A stretch of 64,000 nt of DNA, taken from NCBI GenBank assembly GCA_050303415.1, contig JBNLBS010000008.1:124001-188000 (forward strand). The letters run 5' to 3'. Below, piece by piece: positions 60,934 through 64,000 of this stretch. Every line of letters starts with the position of its first letter. Within the stretch, counting starts at the first letter, position 1. The notes beneath the pieces were generated by a model. The model was not told the DNA's origin. It ran no database searches and saw nothing but the letters and a program-made list of their open reading frames with translations. Origin of the DNA: JBNLBS01 sp050303415 (GTDB taxonomy: Bacteria; Pseudomonadota; Gammaproteobacteria; Methylococcales; Methylomonadaceae). A program made the position numbers and the translations under genes.

Positions 60934-61902
60934 TTAGGTCGATTCTTTACTGTTCTTTTGGTTTAGCAAAGTGACTTCTGCTTTGCTGCCTAAAAACACA
61001 TAAATAGCCATACACAGCAAAAGAAATCCGGCTGCCAGGATAATCCACACCGCTTGAATAATATATTCTCCACTCTCATTTAGTGCGGATTTAAAAATCA
61101 TTAACAATGCTTCAATGGATACGGCAATGATAATTGCTGCAATAAACCGAGTGATCGTACGGCGCGTTGAACTGTGACGTAGGATATCTTTATAGAGCAG
61201 AACTTCTTCTTCAAGCGTGGTTTTTCCCAGATCAAAAATAGCCAGTGCGAGTGTCAGATAAATTACAACGCCAAATGGGAGGAGTTTATTTTCACTTTGT
61301 GTCAATAAGGTAGTGATGACCGACCAACATTCTTTGCCGGCCAAATATAACAATAAAATGGATACGCTGAATAGGCCCGTGACAATTACCGAATAGACAA
61401 CCTTGAACAAGGGCTCAAAATGAATGCGTTTACTGTCTCCTGTAAGGAATGTGATGATTGAAGCCAGATCAATATCCAGTATGATAAAACCTTTACAGGT
61501 AGCATCATCATTGTTGATTTTGATACTGACAGAAAGACACAGGTCACGGCGAACGCTGGAAAGATACGGTTCAGTGATGACTACAGTTTCACTGTTGACA
61601 GCCATTAGATAATAAGGACTTTTACTGCGGTCGAAACCATAGCCGGTTTTAGCATTATCTTTAAAATATTTACCCGATACATTACTGCAGATTTGTTTGC
61701 CTTTTGGATCCAATATATAAAACAGGCTGACAAAAGGATAATAATTACATAAGGAGTCCAGTTGTTCTCTTAATTCATTTTCATTTTGCTCAAACATTTT
61801 CCTGTCGGCAAAACAGCTTAAGATAGATGAAAGCAAATGATGAATTGAGTTTCTATGTTCCTCATATTTCTCAATTACATTGATATGACTCATTCTGGAC
61901 AT
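60934..61902 (-). CDS. PDC/Cache-type sensor domain followed by four membrane helices
   Basis: 322 residues. Residues about 30-160 resemble a PDC/Cache sensor: YYPFVSLFYILDPKGKQICSNV, GYGFDRSKSPYYLMAV near 95, VITEPYLSS near 113, and GFIILDIDLASI. No helix or signal peptide stands before it, whereas normal Cache domains are held outside by one. Four helices follow (about 165-195, 215-240, 258-282 and 290-315). GGAG five bases before ATG 61902 favours this start over a TTG at 61923. A sigma-54 promoter lies about 40 bases upstream. Function unknown; no output domain is present. Confidence 0.75.
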   Translation of the reverse strand: MSRMSHINVIEKYEEHRNSIHHLLSSILSCFADRKMFEQNENELREQLDSLCNYYPFVSLFYILDPKGKQICSNVSGKYFKDNAKTGYGFDRSKSPYYLMAVNSETVVITEPYLSSVRRDLCLSVSIKINNDDATCKGFIILDIDLASIITFLTGDSKRIHFEPLFKVVYSVIVTGLFSVSILLLYLAGKECWSVITTLLTQSENKLLPFGVVIYLTLALAIFDLGKTTLEEEVLLYKDILRHSSTRRTITRFIAAIIIAVSIEALLMIFKSALNESGEYIIQAVWIILAAGFLLLCMAIYVFLGSKAEVTLLNQKNSKEST

Positions 61903-61940
61903 ACATACTCCATGCAAATTCAAGTAGATTTTAAATATAA

Positions 61941-61956
61941 AGCAATTACCGTGCCG
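61941..61956 (-). promoter_or_regulatory. sigma-54 promoter of the PDC-domain gene
   Basis: Minus strand CGGCACGGTAATTGCT matches TGGCACG-N4-TTGCT at all but the first base; GG and GC are ten bases apart. It begins 7 bases after the CBS gene stop; the predicted start near 61930 gives a leader of about 28 bases. Confidence 0.75.
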
Positions 61957-61962
61957 AGCAGG

Positions 61963-62391
61963 TTATATTTCAGATTTCATCACCACCAACAGGATATCGG
62001 TTAAGTTGATCACGCCCTGTAACCGCCCCTGATCATCGATAACCGGCAGATCTTCAACCCAGTGATCGAGTTGTCGATACAAAACCTCATGTAATTCTTC
62101 TTCCGGACCGGCACTGGCAAAATGTGTTTCCATTAATTCAACGGCTGATCCGCCGAGCACTCTTTCCAAAATCTGGCTACGGGTGTGGGAATGACAATGT
62201 TCGGCCAGCACCAGTTTAGCCAGCTTCTTATAGCTAAGGTGCCCAATGACCTGGTCCTGATCATTTAATACATACAGATCGACCAGCCTGGCGTCACTTA
62301 ACAGTTTTTCCATGATTTGCTCCAGTTCCCAATCCTCATGTATGATTCCTGCTTTAGTGGGATGCTGTTTTAGCCATTCGGATACTTTCAT
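61963..62391 (-). CDS. CBS-pair protein
   Basis: 142 residues with two CBS motifs: LEQIMEKLLSDARLVDLYVLNDQDQVIGHLSYKKLAKL near 22-60 and EEELHEVLYRQLDHWVEDLPVIDDQGRLQGVINLTDILL near 97-136. Such pairs bind adenosyl nucleotides and regulate partners. Seven bases after the antiporter gene, so it probably regulates that transporter. The N-terminal MKVSEWLKQHPTKAGII is unlike the CBS fold. Confidence 0.88.
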   Translation of the reverse strand: MKVSEWLKQHPTKAGIIHEDWELEQIMEKLLSDARLVDLYVLNDQDQVIGHLSYKKLAKLVLAEHCHSHTRSQILERVLGGSAVELMETHFASAGPEEELHEVLYRQLDHWVEDLPVIDDQGRLQGVINLTDILLVVMKSEI

Positions 62392-62398
62392 AAGAACC

Positions 62399-63613
62399 TC
62401 ACTGTATCAAATCGTCTTCTTGTTGATCAGTAATCTCGCCCGCTTGTTTTAAGGCAAAACGTGTGGCCAATGGACCGATTAATTCATATAACAATGTGGT
62501 GGCCAATATCACATTCACAATAATCAGGCCGATTTCCTTGAATTGCGGCTGATGACTTAAGGTTAAAGCCAGACCAACGGCAACACCCGCCTGAGGAATC
62601 AGGGCCAAACCAATCCAGCGGGTAATTTGAATAGGAGAATTGGTTAATTTTGCACCGATCGCTGAGCCTAAAATTTTTCCAATAATTCGGGCAAAGAAAT
62701 AAACAAAAATCAGGTCAAGGTGAAAAAGAAAAACATGGATATTAAAGTGAGTTCCGGCTAAGGTAAAAAATAACAGAAATACCGTTTCTTCCAAAAAGTC
62801 TATGGAACCAAACAATTTGTCACCGGCTGAATAAAGAAACAGGCGTGATGAAAATCCCATTGCCATCGAAGCCAATAAAGGTGATAAATGAATGGCTTCT
62901 GACAAACCGGTAATCAACAGAATGGAACCCAGAGTCAGTGGCAAGAGCAGGGCTTTAGGGTGGATATGGTTAGATAGCTTTGCCACAACGAAACCGGCAA
63001 TCAGGCCGACGAATAAGGCTAAAATAATTTCCAGTAATGCAATTTCAATATTGATTCCAATTGAACCGTCACTGAAAAGTGCCAAGGCGATAGAAAAGAA
63101 AATAATGCCCAGGGCATCATCAAGTGCAACAACACCGAGTAAAGTTGTACTGAATATACCTTTAGCTCTGTATTGATGTAATACTGCAATGGTGGCAGCC
63201 GGAGCTGTGGTCGCAGCCATTGCGGCAAAGCCCATAGCAACAATATGAACGGGAATGCCGTCCAGTTGCGGTGCAAATAATAGTAATGCAAAAAAAACAA
63301 TTAGCACAGCACCGATGGATTCACTCAATGCAATACCCAGGATGGAACGACCGATACGCTTTAGTTGAGTCCAGGAAATGGAACCGCCAATAACAAAAGC
63401 AATAATACCCAGTGAAATATGGGTTAACGGCTCCATCCACTGATTTATTTCCGAATGAAAAAAATGCCCCAGTTGTTCAGGTGAAAAAAGCGTACCGGTT
63501 GCCACATAAGCAACCACACGAGGAATTCCCACCCGATTGGCAAGCTGCCCGGCTAATAAACCTAACAGTAATAATAAACCGGTAAGAAGTATACTTGACT
63601 GTTCAATATCCAT
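62399..63613 (-). CDS. CPA2-family monovalent cation:proton antiporter
   Basis: 404 residues, about 12-13 helices of the Na+/H+ exchanger fold (PF00999). TGLLLLLGLLAGQLANRVGIPRVVAYVATG near 10-40 and GVVALDDALGIIFFSIAL near 160, with the acidic pair DD in the ion-binding helix. No TrkA-N/RCK domain follows, unlike KefB/KefC; the CBS gene downstream may supply regulation. Likely role: ion and pH homeostasis. Ion specificity cannot be told. Confidence 0.9.
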   Translation of the reverse strand: MDIEQSSILLTGLLLLLGLLAGQLANRVGIPRVVAYVATGTLFSPEQLGHFFHSEINQWMEPLTHISLGIIAFVIGGSISWTQLKRIGRSILGIALSESIGAVLIVFFALLLFAPQLDGIPVHIVAMGFAAMAATTAPAATIAVLHQYRAKGIFSTTLLGVVALDDALGIIFFSIALALFSDGSIGINIEIALLEIILALFVGLIAGFVVAKLSNHIHPKALLLPLTLGSILLITGLSEAIHLSPLLASMAMGFSSRLFLYSAGDKLFGSIDFLEETVFLLFFTLAGTHFNIHVFLFHLDLIFVYFFARIIGKILGSAIGAKLTNSPIQITRWIGLALIPQAGVAVGLALTLSHQPQFKEIGLIIVNVILATTLLYELIGPLATRFALKQAGEITDQQEDDLIQ

Positions 63614-63833
63614 AACAATAAGTTTAGCAGCAGAATAGGGGAGAATAACTTGTATTTAGAAAGTAAATACACTGGATAAGAACACGAGAAAAAAAATTTT
63701 TTTTGAGTTCTGGTTCTCATTTTAAGAAAGCAAATTAACTGAGTCTAAGCGTTAATGATATTGTTCGGCTTAATTTATATGTTGGACGAAGCCGCTATCG
63801 CGGAGAAGGCAGGCTTGGTCATCGGAATAAAGT

Positions 63834-63906
63834 GTAACCTCATTTGTTTCCTCTTATTCTCATAACAGGGTAACGTGTAAGCTCATCTAACTAACAATGA
63901 GGTTAC
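63834..63906. repeat. 11-bp inverted repeat beside a recombinase gene
   Basis: GTAACCTCATT (63834-63844) and AATGAGGTTAC (63896-63906) are perfect inverted arms with 51 bases between; the right arm ends six bases before the recombinase ATG. It could be the element's boundary, a recombination site, or an operator. The rest of the 299-base gap 63614-63912 shows no gene. Confidence 0.6.
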
Positions 63907-63912
63907 GCGGTT

Positions 63913-64000
63913 ATGACACCATCTATCGAATTAAAATTCAACCATTATTATTCACTGCATTGCAAACATTTGAAACTTAAAGGTCTGCAACCTAAGACGA
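63913..64000 (+). CDS. tyrosine recombinase/integrase, N-terminal fragment cut by the window
   Basis: The first 29 codons read MTPSIELKFNHYYSLHC then KHLKLKGLQPKT. The closing KGLQPKT stretch is characteristic of the N-terminal SAM-like domain of phage-type integrases that sit in IS91-like and other mobile elements. The catalytic domain lies beyond the window, so the call rests on this short match and on the inverted repeat just upstream. Confidence 0.6.
   Translation, partial: MTPSIELKFNHYYSLHCKHLKLKGLQPKT

Noticed and set aside
1..64000. CRISPR array, rRNA or tRNA genes
   Set aside because: No regularly spaced repeats of 25-40 bases and no cloverleaf or rRNA-like segments seen in any gap.

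Overview
The window reads as a chromosomal stretch of an AT-leaning gammaproteobacterium. Housekeeping blocks with gammaproteobacterial order support this: mltD / yafS-rnhA / dnaQ, smpB / ratA-rnfH / bamE / fur, a lolCE-lolD pair, relA and mlaA. Heavy copper handling (CusBA, a CotA-like multicopper oxidase, a SCO-like protein, an ethylene-receptor-like kinase with the copper ligands) together with ABC-type nitrate uptake would fit an aerobic methanotroph of the Methylococcales. That placement is inference; no methane oxidation gene is present.

Layout. 0.3-4.2 kb: ABC peptide/opine-type importer (two permeases and a double ATPase). 4.3-8.6 kb (minus): RND/MMPL exporter, LolA-like carrier and outer-membrane barrel, transcribed away from a two-gene operon (8.66-10.5 kb) of an LCM-type methyltransferase and a FeeM/LuxI-like acyltransferase fused to a cyclic-nucleotide-binding domain. 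10.5-13.6 kb: mltD, yafS, rnhA and a PilZ protein. 13.8-25.5 kb (minus): a copper/redox cluster in two transcription blocks split by a good intrinsic terminator at about 21.1 kb. Upstream block: multicopper oxidase, SCO-like protein without copper-binding cysteines, and an unrecognised 650-residue secreted protein. Downstream block: glutaminyl cyclase, CusB, CusA, DsbA-like lipoprotein, degenerate nuclease-fold protein, cytochrome c. 26-30.4 kb: lipoprotein with AarF-type kinase, a secreted protein made of two repeats, and the ethylene-receptor-like histidine kinase. 30.6-33.9 kb: relA, dnaQ, HopJ-family protein. rnhA and dnaQ are often neighbours, so 13.3-32.7 kb looks like accessory DNA opened between them.

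33.9-35.1 kb holds no convincing gene. 35.1-38.8 kb: DUF2490 barrel and an NtrB/NtrC-like pair. 39-45.6 kb: smpB, an NSS transporter, ratA-rnfH, bamE, fur, LolF-type permease with LolD, DUF2062 protein. 45.8-48.6 kb: diguanylate cyclase, MlaA, DUF1353 protein. 48.8-54.7 kb: nitrate-type ABC operon (nrtA, nrtB, double ATPase, porin) preceded by a possible enhancer, a sigma-54 promoter, two hexaloop hairpins and a strong intrinsic terminator, so it is probably controlled by both nitrogen activation and antitermination. 55-59 kb: CheX facing a four-gene signalling operon (PilZ/HD-GYP-N-like small protein, HDOD protein, hybrid kinase, response regulator). 59.5-63.6 kb: membrane proteins, two with good sigma-54 promoter matches, then a CBS protein and a CPA2 antiporter. 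The right edge enters a mobile element: an 11-bp inverted repeat followed by the start of a tyrosine recombinase.

Strongest leads for new biology: the cNMP-gated acyltransferase/methyltransferase operon facing an exporter trio; the bacterial ETR1-like kinase beside copper genes; the oxidase/cysteine-less SCO/unknown secreted protein trio; the nitrate leader; and the sigma-54 promoters of uncharacterised membrane proteins.
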